Program-made: the position numbers and the translations under genes
Shown here: positions 46,944-58,347 of the stretch, in pieces
Position numbering within the stretch: the first letter of the stretch is position 1
Layout: the number at the start of each line of letters is the position of its first letter
Assembly (NCBI GenBank): GCA_900169235.1
Contig: FWCC01000085.1
Coordinates: 62,001-126,000 of the forward strand
Length of the DNA: 64,000 bases
Reading direction: 5' to 3'
From: Zarea fungicola
Lineage: Eukaryota > Ascomycota > Sordariomycetes > Hypocreales > Cordycipitaceae
Notes under the pieces: model-generated
Database searches by the model: none
What the model saw: the letters and a program-made list of their open reading frames with translations, nothing else
Told to the model about the DNA's origin: nothing

Positions 46944-48934
46944 GATTGCGAGCCCGTGTGTGTAGCGTAAGCCAGCTATTCCAACATGCTACTTGGTAAA
47001 GCGAGTGTCCTGGTGGTGATGGTGGTTGAGATGGCTTGCCCAGAGCTTTTGCTGGATGATGACAGCGCACAGGGTGCTAGCTGTCTTGTGGTCGGGGGGT
47101 CGGGGGAAGCGAGCGACAGGCGAGTAGCGCAACTGGAAATGAAGCAAGACAATCAGGCGCTGTATAATTGTAAAGAAACAATACCAGAATGAGAAATGGC
47201 CAAAGAATGCACGAATGAGAGCCACAAAGAAAATAGGTGCTCCGTGAGGATGGGAGGTTGGACAAGTTGGAGCGGCGCGGTCGGTCTTCTCGACGTGGTC
47301 AAGACAGAACCTGGTTGAGTGGTGAGTGGGTGCAGCTGGCGTGGACAGTGGACTTTCGCCAAGTGCTAGCCTCTAGGTTATTCCGTACTGTGGGTGGCTT
47401 TGTGTGTGGCGCTGACCCGAGATTGCTGGCCACTAAACTGGTTTTCGGGAGTTAACTCGAAAAAATGGGTCACTAACAATGGATTATCATCGGCATTGCG
47501 ACCGGCTGCGCAATGGTGACTCTGTGAATGCTGCTTTTATCAGCGCAAGGATACGCTCAGCGGCAGTGGAGAGTGTGCAGCTAGCTGTGGGCTGAGGCTG
47601 ATGAAATGAGGATGAGATTGGCGAACCGCTGTCGGTGCTCTGTCGTGAAAGTACCTTGGAGCGCTGTAACCTGAACAGCAAGAGCCACTTCAGCGCAGGT
47701 CCAGGGGCCGTTGTGGCGACGGGTCCATAGTCCCACTACGCGAATAGTACCACTTTCGTCACCCCACAGGGGCAATATCGCGCCGGTACTTGTTAGTACC
47801 AGCAGCGAGATAACCTGTAAACCTACCAACAGTCACCAACAGTCACTAACAGTCACTAACACTCACAATCCGCTGCGGCACGTTTTGGTTCGGAAGATGC
47901 TGAGGCTGGTGAGCTTCACCACGTGGCGCAGCAGCTGTGCACTTATTTTTGGAAACATTCACAGGCCACTGTTCACGCCTTTGTAAGCTTCGTGCTCCGT
48001 ATTGGCGCCGCTTTGCTAATTTTCTCGGTTTTTACCCTGCACACGGCGTTGCCATTAATTTTTTTCTTCAATCAATTCTCTTCCGTATGGAGTTGCTGAC
48101 GGTCGGTATACGAGTATGATTCTAGGCCCGCTCGGCCAGCCTCTGTCAGGAGATTGCTGTCCTTGTCTGCAAACCACGTTGCTCCCGAGCACGTTTATGA
48201 AATAAGAACATAGTGTGGCATGCATACTTTGTACTCACCATGTCTATGGAGAACATAATTCAGCATTAATGCCTCGTTGATCTTTGTATCGTGTCGTCAT
48301 GGGGGCCAACGGGCTGAATGGCCGTGGCGCGGCGCCTCTGCCGGAGTTGAGCCGGCATCTCACCAAACCGCCGCCAATCAAGTATCAGCCTACAGCACAC
48401 ACGATTACAAAGTACAATAATGCCACGGGAATTGGGCATGAATAAATAAAATATTATTCGTATAAATTGGGGAAAATTGAGCCTAAATCTCATCATGTTC
48501 TATGTAGATATGTGGTCATCTAATGATGCGTACCAGGGCCCTAAATACAGGAATCATCCAAGGCGATCCGGCCCTGGGTAATGTACTGTCACGGAACACA
48601 AGGCAGAGAAAAGGTTATGAGACGAATATCAGATTAATCAATCATCTCCATGAAATTAAACTAAACGCTACATGGCATCCAGACTATTCTGTACGCCGCT
48701 ACATACCTGCCCGCTCCCTTGCATCATCCCATGACTAACTAGAACACTTTTGCATTCATTCATTCCCAATTGGTTCCATCTAAAACCACCGTCTCACAAG
48801 CCCCTCCTTGCCGTACCAGACTACAAAATGCAACTCCAGACCTCACATGTAACCGAACCCAGACGTGTTAACCAATGATGTATTAAAAACAAAGAGAAAA
48901 GAAAAAAGGAAACTAGATGTGTAATAAACCCGGC
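46944..48934. other. Intergenic, upstream of the giant gene
   Basis: About 2 kb with no supportable gene. It holds a 10-bp repeat (CAACAGTCAC type) at 47827-47866. Short ORFs in this region overlap and have no domains. Confidence 0.5.
47827..47866. repeat. Four tandem 10-bp repeats (YAACAGTCAC)
   Basis: The units at 47827, 47837, 47847 and 47857 read caacagtcac, caacagtcac, taacagtcac and taacactcac. The period is exactly ten, close to one helical turn. It could be a binding array or a simple microsatellite. Confidence 0.8.
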
Positions 48935-51130
48935 TTAGAGTGCAGCGTCACCAGTCACAAATTCCTTGGCATAGCCAAGTGCTCCCTTGGCAAACGCCTC
49001 AAAAATGTTGCCCGTGTGGAACAGGACATTGATAAACGGACACTTGTCAATCTGCTTTGCGAAATTGCCCAGGTTTCCTGTAAGGAATAGCTGGAAAAAT
49101 GGAAGCACAAACGTGAGAATGCCGCGCAGCGGCGTGCGAATCAGATTCGTCACAATGTTGCCCGTTGGCCCGTCCTTCTTCTTTTGCAGGAAGGGACACT
49201 TCTCGACGAGATCCTCAAAGTTAATCGTCTTGTGAGCGCCGGCATGGGCATTAAAGGAAAAGCTGAGCTTGCCATTGGAGGAGTCGACAACTCCGCCGGC
49301 TACCGGCACCTGGTGATTGCCATCCACGTTGAGGCCGCCAGTCAATTTGGCAAAGAGACCGCCGAGGCCTCCTCCGGCGGCACCTGTGGCGCCGAAGCCT
49401 GAAGCGCCTGCGCCCGATGCGCCATCGGTTGGCTTGCCGCCTTTCCCAAAAAGACCGCTCAGAATTCCGCCAAGGCCCCCGGTGAGACCACCTCCAATAC
49501 CTGACCCAGTGCTTCCGCTAGAGCCTGAGCCGCTGCCTTTACCGGGACTTGTCGAAGGACCGCTGCCGGGGAAGTTGATGGAACCGCCTGGAAGGCCAGG
49601 AAAGTTAATAGAACCACCCGGCAAGCCGGGGAAGTTGATGGAACCACCAGGCGAGCCAGGGGACTTGATAGTACCACCAGGAGAGCCGGGGAAGTTGATA
49701 GAACCACCAGGCGAGCCAGGGGACTTGATAGTACCACCAGGAGAGCCAGGGAAGTTGATAGTACCAGAGCCCATGCCAGTGTTGATTGGGCCGCCGGGAC
49801 GACCGGGAATAATACCAGAACCGCTTCCAACATCTGGAGGAGAACCAGGGAAGTTGATAGAACCACCAGGCAAGCCAGGGAAGTTAATTGAACCGCCGGG
49901 CAAGCCAGGGAACTTGATAGTACCACCAGGAGAGCCAGGAATGGTACCAGAGCCACTGCCAATGTTGATTTGGCCACCAGGACGACCAGGAATGGTACCA
50001 GCACCAGTGCCTGGGTTGGGAGCACCGGGAGAAGCTGGACTTCCAGAGCTCGTGTCAGGCTTGGATCCATGGCCAAAAAGGCCACCGAGAAAGGCGCCGA
50101 TAGAGCCGAGGAGGCCTGGCCCACTACCTTCCGGACTGCTTCCAGGGCTTCCAGGGCTTCCAGGGCTTCCAGGGCTGCCAGGGCTTCCAGGGCTTCCAGG
50201 TTTTCCAGGACTGCCGGGGCTGCCAGGGCTTCCAGGACTGCCGGGGCTGCCAGGGCTTCCAGGGCTTCCAGGACTGCCTGGGCTTCCAGGGCTGCCTGGG
50301 CTTCCTGAGCTGCCAGGGTTCCCAGGGCTTCCAGGTTTTCCAGGACTTCCCCCAAAATTTATACTGCCAGTTAGACCGCCGGACAGACCCCCGCTCAGGC
50401 CAATTCCAGGCTGCTTGGGAGGGTTCTGTCCTGGGAAACCCGGGAAGCCGGGGTTGGCTCCGGGGCCACCAGTGCTGCCGCTAGGGCTGCCTGGGTTGCT
50501 TGGGCTCCCGTTAGATGGACTGCTGCCGGGGCTGCCGGGGCTTCCAGGGCTGCCGGGGCTTCCTTCTGAGCCTCCGTCTGGAGCGTTTCCACTCCCGGGC
50601 CCGGACCCCGGGGAAGAAGGCCGACCAGGTTGGCCAAGCTGACCACCGATTCCAATGTTAAAGCCACCCGTCAGATTAAGGCCGCCGCCAGGGCGTCCAG
50701 GGATAGTGAGGGTGGTTCCAGGACTGCCAGGGTTGCCAGGGCTTCCGGGACCACCACGACCAGGCTGCACAATCTGGCCCGAGCCAAAACCAATATTGGT
50801 CGAGTTTGTACCTGGTCTGCCTCCCGTGCTATGACCGAGAGAGGGGCCACCTGGTGAAGCGACGCAGACACTGCAGTCGACAGCTTCAGCCGACCTGCGC
50901 GTCAGACTGGGGTCGCTGTTGAAAAACCAATATACGGGGTCAAAGGAACCAAAGAATTCTTGAAAGGCCGCAGGATTATTCTCATAGAGCTCTCGGGCGA
51001 GTGTGGGGGAAATATGCTCGGCCATAGCCATAGCTGCCGCGTCCGGGGCACGCGGTAGGGGTGTGAGATTTGGCATGGCGGCTGCCAGACCGCCGGCAAC
51101 CGCGAGGTAGAGGGGAGCAGAATGGCCCAT
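48935..51130 (-). CDS. Secreted collagen-like protein
   Basis: The protein is 731 residues from ATG 51130; the longer frame upstream has further ATGs, but this start gives a clean signal peptide ([18 protein letters not shown]). After a short N-terminal domain with a Cys pair (DCSVCVA), a long Gly-rich region begins. It contains G-S-P triplets in collagen register at about 50126-50345, and a second 20-residue unit ([18 protein letters not shown]). The last 160 residues are a non-repetitive domain: [20 protein letters not shown], a hydrophobic stretch ([12 protein letters not shown]) and a second KCPF. Collagen-like proteins of fungi are surface or wall proteins, some of them linked to adhesion or masking from host immunity. 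Hydroxylated prolines and triple-helix formation are inferred. Repeats make the copy number unreliable. Confidence 0.85.
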   Translation of the reverse strand: MGHSAPLYLAVAGGLAAAMPNLTPLPRAPDAAAMAMAEHISPTLARELYENNPAAFQEFFGSFDPVYWFFNSDPSLTRRSAEAVDCSVCVASPGGPSLGHSTGGRPGTNSTNIGFGSGQIVQPGRGGPGSPGNPGSPGTTLTIPGRPGGGLNLTGGFNIGIGGQLGQPGRPSSPGSGPGSGNAPDGGSEGSPGSPGSPGSPGSSPSNGSPSNPGSPSGSTGGPGANPGFPGFPGQNPPKQPGIGLSGGLSGGLTGSINFGGSPGKPGSPGNPGSSGSPGSPGSPGSPGSPGSPGSPGSPGSPGSPGSPGKPGSPGSPGSPGSPGSPGSPGSSPEGSGPGLLGSIGAFLGGLFGHGSKPDTSSGSPASPGAPNPGTGAGTIPGRPGGQINIGSGSGTIPGSPGGTIKFPGLPGGSINFPGLPGGSINFPGSPPDVGSGSGIIPGRPGGPINTGMGSGTINFPGSPGGTIKSPGSPGGSINFPGSPGGTIKSPGSPGGSINFPGLPGGSINFPGLPGGSINFPGSGPSTSPGKGSGSGSSGSTGSGIGGGLTGGLGGILSGLFGKGGKPTDGASGAGASGFGATGAAGGGLGGLFAKLTGGLNVDGNHQVPVAGGVVDSSNGKLSFSFNAHAGAHKTINFEDLVEKCPFLQKKKDGPTGNIVTNLIRTPLRGILTFVLPFFQLFLTGNLGNFAKQIDKCPFINVLFHTGNIFEAFAKGALGYAKEFVTGDAAL
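49641..49747 (-). repeat. 60-bp tandem repeat in the collagen-like gene
   Basis: A unit of about 47 identical bases (gaaccaccaggcgagccagg start) recurs at 49641 and 49701, so the period is 60 bp or 20 residues. Near copies extend to about 49930. Confidence 0.8.
50126..50345 (-). repeat. Collagen-type G-S-P triplet array
   Basis: Around 70 codons of tandem Gly-Ser-Pro, with a few Gly-Lys-Pro and Gly-Asn-Pro triplets, in 9-bp steps of nearly identical DNA (gggcttcca/gctgccagg). Confidence 0.9.
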
Positions 51131-52487
51131 TGTTGCAGCTTTCCGAGTTCGAAGTGTATCGCGGGCAAGGATAAATTGGCTCCTGTTCAGGCTTGGAGAA
51201 TCATTTGCTGGTCTGTCCCTGGCGGCCTTTATATACAGCAGCAGCAGCATGCACACCACTCATCCGCACCGCACAGCATCATTCCTAGACCGGGCTCATG
51301 GCAATGGGAGAGCCAACCGGAATTTGGATATTCGTAACGGGGAGCATCGCGCATGGAGACAGTATACGGTGTAGGTTGCAGAGCATGGGCTTGCATTCCG
51401 TCGTCAGAATTCGTCTGAGCAAGCACATGGTGGACTGCGAATCGGAGTAAAGGCAATGCAAATCCAGCCCAGGCCATGGTATCGCATTGTGTTGGAATGG
51501 GAATATCTTGTTGAAATATGAGACATGGTCGGCACTTTGGCAGTCGTCCTGCGCACGAGAGGGGCATGAGGGGCATTTACTCAGGTCTGGGAGCCATGCG
51601 GGAAAGCATTAATTGACTAGTTGGTGGTAGTCGGGTCACACCATGTCTTTTGGCATTGCTTCAAGGCTGCGATAGGGCGGGTGTCTCAGAACCCTTGGTT
51701 GGGCGGCGGGCTATGGGCGGTGGCTGGGCGTTCCAGTGGTCAACCCATGCAAATTGGCAGCGTGTCTCAGAATAAGCATTCCCGTACAATGCTACCCGAT
51801 TTATGGGTTGGCAGCCTTGCATTGACTTTGGATCTCTCCACTGTGGGGGAGCCAAAACTGGCGGGAGTTGCGAATGGGATTGCAAAGATGCCCCTTTGAT
51901 CAGGCCCAGCTCCGGCATGTAGATCCCGTCCCTTGCACAAATTCTGATGCCTGCCAACTGACTGTGCCGTGTCAGGACATGCCCTGGCTCGCATAGTTGG
52001 AACGTTGCTGGCAAGGGGAGAATTATCCAGCAAGCGTTTAAATGGCAAGGTCAGACACATTTCATATCTGTAGTGCTCTCAGGCATGGCGTGAGGTCTGT
52101 GCCGCGACTTGAAGGGAGATTATGGTGGGAACGAAACGGTCTGTCTCCAAGCAAAGAAAAGCGGTCTCCATACAATAATGAGTATTCGTGGTCGGGAGTT
52201 TCATCTCAATGGCTAGAAAATGGTATCCATGAGGAAGATGGCCAGACCAGTCATAGAGGGCACCTTAAAGAGACGTTATTGCCATTGTGAAGAGGGAGGG
52301 ATTCGTCGTGTGGTTGCTGAGGCTTCTCTTCCAGTCGCTTGAATGGACTTTGCTGTTATCCGCCGCCAGATTCAGCTACTGTACCAGGTACCAAGAGTAA
52401 TAGATGTGGCAGTGTTTCGCAGTGAACAATCTGTTGATGGAGAGTAACCCGTTTCAGATCACAGTCAATGCCTTTGTGAGCATCCTT
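51131..52487. other. Intergenic
   Basis: About 1.35 kb without a supportable gene. It contains the promoter of the collagen-like gene and the 3' side of the HTH gene. Short frames found here are not coding-like. Confidence 0.5.
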
Positions 52488-53166
52488 CTACTGATGCATT
52501 GACTCTGGCGAGTCGTCACTGTCGAATTGATCGCTTTGAAACTGGTCGGCATGAAACTCATTGCCTTGCAGGTGGTCGTCTTGGAGGTGTTCGCTTACAA
52601 GCTGATCGCTCATCAGTTGGTCGCTAACAACCTGCTCACCGACAAGCTCATCGCTTGGCCTCTGAGGAAGCGGAAACCGGCCATTTGGAAATGGATCCGT
52701 TAATGGGACAGCATTGGGCGACTGAGCCCTGATCTCTGCAGCCCACGCCGCTACTCGCGATGGTTAGGACCAGTAGATTGACAGCGAGAAACTCAAGAAA
52801 GGACTTGCCTTGACCTAGTTTGAGCTCAGGATTCCGTCGGAAAAAGGCATCAATCCAGTTCCTGCCGAGGGGCCGCAGATCGCCTTTGGCAACCAGAATC
52901 TTGGTGGCCATGTCACAGAGCTTCCGCTGCGTGGGCGGGTTACCGGCCGCCGTCTCTGTAATGGCCCAGCCGCAGAGATTGATTTCCTGCTGTCTGGACA
53001 GTCGCTGGAGCACCTCGGACCCGGTCTGGTGCGAGCCTTTGCCTTTTAAACGGTTCATGAGAGTGGTGCGCGGGACGCCCCAACGGGTGGCGGCCTTGTT
53101 GACGCTGACGCCGGATTTGACGGTCTGGATGGCATTTCGGATGCTGTCCTCGTCTGCCTTGCCCAT
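52488..53166 (-). CDS. Psq/CENP-B-type HTH protein with pentapeptide repeat tail
   Basis: Two exons give 206 residues: 53166-52809 and 52750-52488. The 58-nt intron starts GCAAGT, so it would be a GC-AG intron (branch CTAACC, acceptor GAGTAG). Exon 1 has a psq-like helix-turn-helix (SVNKAATRWGVPRTTLMNRLKG) and then the CENP-B/Tc5-type second HTH (PTQRKLCDMATKIL, RNWIDAFFRRNPELKL). These belong to pogo-type transposases, but no DDE catalytic domain follows. Exon 2 continues RVAAWAAEIRAQ-like (AAWAAEIRA) and ends in nine pentapeptides. The protein looks like a transposase DNA-binding part kept without the catalytic part, perhaps domesticated as a DNA-binding regulator. If the intron is not used, exon 1 reads into a different tail ending at 52648. 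Confidence 0.7.
52521..52655 (-). repeat. Nine tandem pentapeptide (15-bp) repeats
   Basis: Read on the minus strand, the units are SDELV, GEQVV, SDQLM, SDQLV, SEHLQ, DDHLQ, GNEFH, ADQFQ and SDQFD. A Leu/Phe/Val sits at each fourth position and an acidic residue or Asn/Glu at the second. DNA identity between units is partial. Confidence 0.8.
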
Positions 53167-53884
53167 TTCTGTCTTTATAAGGTTTCAATGTTGATCCTTT
53201 TTTGAGTTGCAATAATGGCATGGAGTTTTGGTCGTATATTGTAGGCGCTGGTGGAGGAAAACATGGCCAGAAGGGGGGGGCTTGCCAACATGACCAACAG
53301 ATTTGTGGGTCACTGCCTGGGAACATCCAGCCAATCAGGGTGAAGCTGGACTTTGAAGATACAGCCAATCAGAGTGGTGATGTGCATGGAACATGTAGCC
53401 AATCAGAATCAAGTTGCTACTTGGCACCGTTTGGCAGACTCGCAGCATCCCCTTTCCACCGTCATGTCAATTTCGTCTTCGCATTTCGGCCCGCCATATC
53501 TTCTTTTCGTCTTTGGTCCATCGCTGCCGATTTTTATTTTAATCCATTAATTTCTCGCATATTTTTTTGCTTCTCGCCTGTCTATCGAATTGCACGGCCC
53601 AAACGCCACTTCCTCGGCTAAAGCCGTTGTACCCCTTTGGGCCAAAGTACTGAAAACGTGTCAAACCTGTTGGGAGACGCCAGCCTGTATTACGTCGTCA
53701 ATAATTCGACTTGCGCATTCCAACCACAACACTCCTTGAATACCCTCACGAAAGGCGCCGCGCTGGTCGCTACAATATCCTTTCACCACTGCATATTGCG
53801 TATATAATCGACTTCATCATCACCATCAAAACCACAGCCGCCTGCTGCTCGCCACCTACCACCAGCCACCAGCCACCACCCGAC
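53167..53884. promoter_or_regulatory. Divergent promoter with three CCAAT boxes at 34-bp spacing
   Basis: The HTH gene (start 53166, minus) and the Sed5 gene (start 53885, plus) share 718 bp. The decamer AGCCAATCAG occurs exactly at 53329-53338, 53363-53372 and 53397-53406, with spacings of 34 and 34 bp. A TATA-like tatataat lies at 53811-53818, about 70 bp before the Sed5 start. CCAAT is the core bound by the fungal HAP (NF-Y) complex. Confidence 0.7.
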
Positions 53885-54947
53885 ATGGCCGCCTCCTCGA
53901 TCCAGGACCGGACTGCCGAGTTCAAGTCGGTCCTCGCCCTCGCGCAGCGCAAGCAAAGCTCCAACAAGGTGGGCGCGCAACGCCGCTCGCTGCTGACGGA
54001 CTCGCAAAAGGCGGCCGCCAATGGCGATGCCGCCGCCGCCGCCGCCGGCCAGCCGCCACGACGATCCGACTTTGCCAGGAAAGCGGCCGAGATTGGTCGC
54101 GGCATCTCGTCGACCATGGGCAAGCTGGAGAAGCTCGCGCAGCTGGCCAAGCGACGAACGCTCTTTGACGACCGGCCCGTGGAGATCAACGAGCTCACCT
54201 TTGTCATCAAGCAGGACCTCTCGTCGCTGAACCAGCAGATTGGCGCGCTGCAGTCCATGTCGAAGCAGCAGCACCCCAAGACGGCGGACCAGGAGGGGGA
54301 GCACAACAAGAACGTGGTGTACCTGCTGCAGGGCAAGCTGACGGATGTGTCGGTCAACTTCAAGGACGTGCTCGAGGCCAGGACGAGGAACATTCAGGCG
54401 TCGCGTTCGCGCACGGAAAACTTCATCTCCAACGTCTCGCAGCACACGCAGCCTTCGCTGCAGCAGTCGTCGGCGTCGCCGCTGTACGGCACGCCGAACC
54501 GCGCATCGCCCGCGCTGGGGGGGGCGGCGGGGGCGGCGACGGGGGCTGATACGCTCTCGCTCAACCCCGTCAGCGACAACCAGATGCTCATGATGGAGGA
54601 GGCGCAGCCGGCCAACACGTATATCCATCAGCGCGGCGAGGCGATTGAGGCGATTGAAAAGACGATTGGCGAGCTGGGCAGCATCTTTGGGCAGCTGGCG
54701 ACCATGGTGTCGGAGCAGAGCGAGATGATTCAGAGAATAGACGCCAACACGGAGGACGTGGTGGACAATGTGGAGGGTGCACAGCGGGAGCTGCTCAAGT
54801 ACTGGTCAAGAGTGTCGGGCAACCGTTGGTTAATAGCCAAGATGTTTGGTGTACTGATGATTTTCTTCCTGTAAGTTTTCATTTCACCTGTTTTCGAATC
54901 CATTTACTAACAATGTCGGTAGACTTTGGGTGTTGGTATCAGGTTAA
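53885..54947 (+). CDS. sed5: Syntaxin 5-type Golgi SNARE
   Basis: Two exons, 53885-54870 and 54923-54947, give 336 residues; the 52-nt intron (CTAACAATG branch) lies in the tail. The N terminus has the syntaxin-5 motif (IQDRTAEFKSVLALAQRK), followed by an Hb/Hc-like coiled coil (EIGRGISSTMGKLEKLAQL, NELTFVIKQDLSSLN). The SNARE motif is at about residues 235-300 (NTYIHQRGEAIEAIEKTIGELGSIFGQLATMV in outline), with the zero-layer Gln in GSIFGQL. A single C-terminal hydrophobic segment follows (IAKMFGVLMIFFL, LWVLV). Sed5 mediates ER-to-Golgi and intra-Golgi fusion as a Qa-SNARE. The start is the ATG at the head of the conserved block. Confidence 0.93.
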
Positions 54948-56632
54948 GCCCATTTCTTGGGCTCATTTCTTGCGGCGACGTTGTTTCATTATTTCAAACT
55001 CTATTTTTTTTTTTTTTTGCATCCCGTGTTTCGCGAGATGGCTTGCGATGACAAGCTCCGTTTTTTCATCCCGTGTTTCGAGATGGTTTGCGACGACATG
55101 CACCGTTTTCTTTGTATCTAAATAACGGGCATTGGAGGAGATGGCTTCGCAAAGAGGCTAGATAGACTTAATGATGTGCCAGCCCGGCACTATTACACTG
55201 CTACTTGTGGCATCTATTTTGCGACGACAATATGTGCAAAGTAATGATGCTTTTACTTTTTTCTCTTCCTTTTTACACCATGTACTGGGTCGACCGTACC
55301 CGTTGATTAGCCTTTGCTGTACATTATGGATTATCCACGTGCTACAGCTTCAATGTGAAACACAAGACACAAAATGACGATTATTGATTTCGATTCGACG
55401 ACGGCAATTGCAATGCCGGTATGGCAGCTCAGCAGCGCCTTTGTCAATGGCCAGAGTACTAATGACGGCTGGCTCCGTTTCTCAGGTCGCTGTCAAGTAT
55501 ATTTTGTCATGGCCATTTCGATTCCGAGTCCTCTGGCCTGAGATGCTCGCCAGGTTGCACTGGTCAAGGCCAAGCCCTGCAAGTAGCACGACCGGCGCAG
55601 AGGGTGTCAGCATGGCCAGCAGAGCCATACAGGCGTTTGCACAGGTCGCAAGGGAGACCAGGGCCCAGTCGGGAGTTTCGTTGATCTGTTGCAGAACCCT
55701 CGGAGACGGCACGAGTATTACGGCAGCTTGTACGGGTTGCGCGTTGGAGTAGTGGAGGGCTTCTGGTAAGGACGTCGTGAAGCACCGTGGTGTTTCTGCA
55801 GTGTACTGGCAGCATGCAGTGGCAGCCTATGCCGACTTGAAGATTTTGCGTCCGTTGGCTACTAGGGCTTCATGGGCTTCATTAGCAGGGAATAATCCTT
55901 TTTTTTCGACCATTCTGTTTCTTCAAAACGTCGGACTGTGCAGAGGACAGCCATGGGGTGTGCAACTTGTAGATTTTGACGCTTTTGGAGTGCAACGATG
56001 CTTGGCCAATTGCCTCGAGAACAAACGCAAAGTAGGATAAAATCCAAAATAAAATAACAAAATTGTTATGCAGTTCGGTCATTGTACACTGTCGGGCATG
56101 TCACCGCAGCAAAACCCCCACCTCCGACATGTTTCAATTGCCGATGATTCTGGTGCAACTTTCGGCGGCGGCGGCCCGGAGACGACCCCGAGGCCCGACC
56201 AAACTGCTCCGCTGTTTGCCAAGCAAGTATTAGTTTTACTTGACAGGTAAAACAGTCAGAAAAACAGCCATGGAGAAATTAGACCGAAGATCCACTGTGG
56301 GCTTTTGTCAAGCCTGTGCCAGAGTTGTTGGTGACGATGCAGCCTTTTTGTCTGGGTGCATTCGCCCGTCAAAACCCCTCAGTGGGCATTGACCCCTGCA
56401 AGGCCCCTGTAAGGCCGCCCCCGCGGGGGTACCCCAAGTGGCTTGTGAGGGGCAGCTATTGTCTGTGACATGGAGGGGCAAAGGACAGACCCCAAACAAT
56501 ACTAACTTGTATTTTTTAATCTAGTTGTAAAGTTTTAGTTTCTCTCTTTTCATTCTTCCTTCTTCTCTTCTCATCTCTTTTTCTCTTCATCACTCAATCA
56601 GTCTCATACACGCAGAGTACAGAATATCCACC
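54948..56632. promoter_or_regulatory. Intergenic with clustered stress elements before the AKR gene
   Basis: About 1.7 kb. Five AGGGG/CCCCT cores (stress response element type) occur at 56375, 56393, 56404, 56448 and 56474, within 105 bp and 155-260 bp before the AKR start. A pyrimidine-rich leader (ttcttccttcttctcttctc) spans 56550-56600, ahead of a good ccATGG start context. A minus-strand frame at about 55830-55480 contains a hydrophobic Cys-bearing stretch but has no start; I do not call it. Confidence 0.55.
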
Positions 56633-58029
56633 ATGGCTGCCACCTCATTCAAGCTCAACAATGGCAAGGAGATGCCCGCTCTAGGTCTCGGTAAGCTCTC
56701 CAATTCTTCAACCCGTTTTAGATACACCGCTTGTTGCAGAATCCAACTGGGCATGGGCTAATATTCATCGTGTCGTGTGTAGGAACCTGGCAGTCCAAGC
56801 CAGGCGAGGTCAAGGCCGCCGTCTCCTTTGCCCTCCAAAACGGCTACACCCTCGTCGACTGCGCCTACGCCTACGGCAACGAGGCCGAGGTCGGTGCGGC
56901 CCTCAAGGAGGTCTTTGCCAAGGGTGACATTAAGCGCGAGGACGTCTACATCATGACCAAGGTGTGGGCGTCGTACAATACGCGCATTGAGGAGTGCCTG
57001 GACAAGAGCCTCAAGGCGCTGGGTGTGGACTATGTCGACATGTACCTGATTGTTAGTTGCCAAATGGAGATGACTGCTTACTTGTTTTGTTCAACGAAGC
57101 TAACAAGGTTGAATGTAGCACTGGCCTCTTCTTCTGAACCCCAATGGTATGTTGAATCCAGACGGGAAGGACTGCAATGACAGGAGGGTTGTGAATATAG
57201 ATGCTAATATTCTGAAGGAAACGACGAAAAAGTTCCTACACTCCCTGATGGCAGCCGCGACGTCATCCACAGCTGGCACCACACCGAGGCCTGGCCTGTC
57301 ATGGAATCCCTCGTCGAGACGGGCAAGGTCCGTGGCATTGGTGTCTGCAACGTATGTCCAAGTTCTTTCCCCAATTGTGTTTGCATGTGTAATCCATGCT
57401 AACTTGACTTTTTTAGTACAGCAAGAAATACCTCGAGGAACTCCTCCCCAAAGCAAAGATTGTCCCAGCCGTCAACCAAATCGAAAACCACCCCAGCCTC
57501 CCCCAGCAGGAAGTCGTCGACCTCTGCAACGAAAAGGGCATCCACGTCGTCGCCTACAGCCCTCTGGGAAGCACGGGCAGCCCTCTGTTTACGGCGGATG
57601 CTGTTGTCAAGGTGGCCGAGAAGAGAGGAGTCAGCCCTGGTACTGTTCTGCTAAGTTATCATGGTGAGTTTCTCTTGTTCCAGTCTGTTCCCTCTCACTC
57701 TCACTTTTCTGTCTCTCTTTTTCTGCCCTTGTTCCTAAAAAAAATCTCTTTTTTTTTCGTCTCTTTTTTTATTGTCGATTTTTTAAGCAAAAAAAAAAAA
57801 ACTCGTGCGTAGTATGAAAGCTAACTAAATAGTCGCCCGTGGCACCACCGTCCTCGCCAAATCCGTCACCGAGAGCCGCATCAAGGCCAACCTGGAAATC
57901 GTCAAGCTCGACGACGACGACATGAAGGCGCTCCGGGCCTACTCGGACGACCTCACCGCCAAGGGCGAGCTCAAGCGCTACGTGTACCCGCCCTTTGGTG
58001 TCGACTTTGGCTTCCCCGACAAGGCGTAG
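56633..58029 (+). CDS. Aldo/keto reductase, glycerol dehydrogenase-like
   Basis: Six exons total 305 residues: 56633-56690, 56783-57051, 57119-57146, 57233-57351, 57417-57663 and 57833-58029. The AKR barrel is complete: GLGTWQS, the catalytic Asp and Tyr in VDCAYAYGNE, the Lys in MTKVW and the His in IHWPL, which is made by the splice at 57051/57119. LPDGSRDVIHSW and VNQIENHPSLPQQE resemble fungal GCY1/GLD-type glycerol dehydrogenases, and AYSPLGSTGSPLF and LAKSVTESRI form the NADP(H) binding end. It should reduce an aldehyde or ketose with NADPH. The 28-nt third exon is unusually small. Stress elements upstream suit an osmotic role. Other substrates, such as uronates, are possible. Confidence 0.88.
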
Positions 58030-58347
58030 CTTACCGGTAAACGTAACGGGGGTAAACATAACAGGGTAAAGATTTAGATATAGAATTGGATTTGAAACAA
58101 TGGCGTATTTTATTTACATGGAAAAAGAAATTTTATTATTATTTGAATATCTGAATGTTTGAATATTTTGCTCCCACTGTAAACGCAAATAGTGTCAACA
58201 GCCCGCAATGCACCACATGATGCCCAGACCCGTTAATACTCACATCCAACGCATACCCATCTTGACATGAATTTTATTCATTTTTATTCATTTTTTCGTC
58301 TTATTAGTTTGTAGTTCCTAGGTTCATCATTTTGTTCCTCCGCCTGT
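58030..58347. terminator. Shared 3' region of two convergent genes
   Basis: The AKR (plus) and the polyol dehydrogenase (minus) end tail to tail 318 bp apart. The sequence is AT-rich (aagaaattttattattatttg at 58126-58146) and suits polyadenylation of both transcripts. Confidence 0.5.

Noticed and set aside
49317..50642. Plus-strand frame of 441 codons rich in Gly-Leu-Pro
   Set aside because: It is the complement of the collagen repeat; it lacks a signal peptide or non-repeat domain, and only the minus strand has a coherent secreted protein.
55480..55836. Minus-strand frame with a hydrophobic Cys-bearing stretch
   Set aside because: No start codon in frame; an upstream acceptor-like TAG exists, but no matching exon could be placed.
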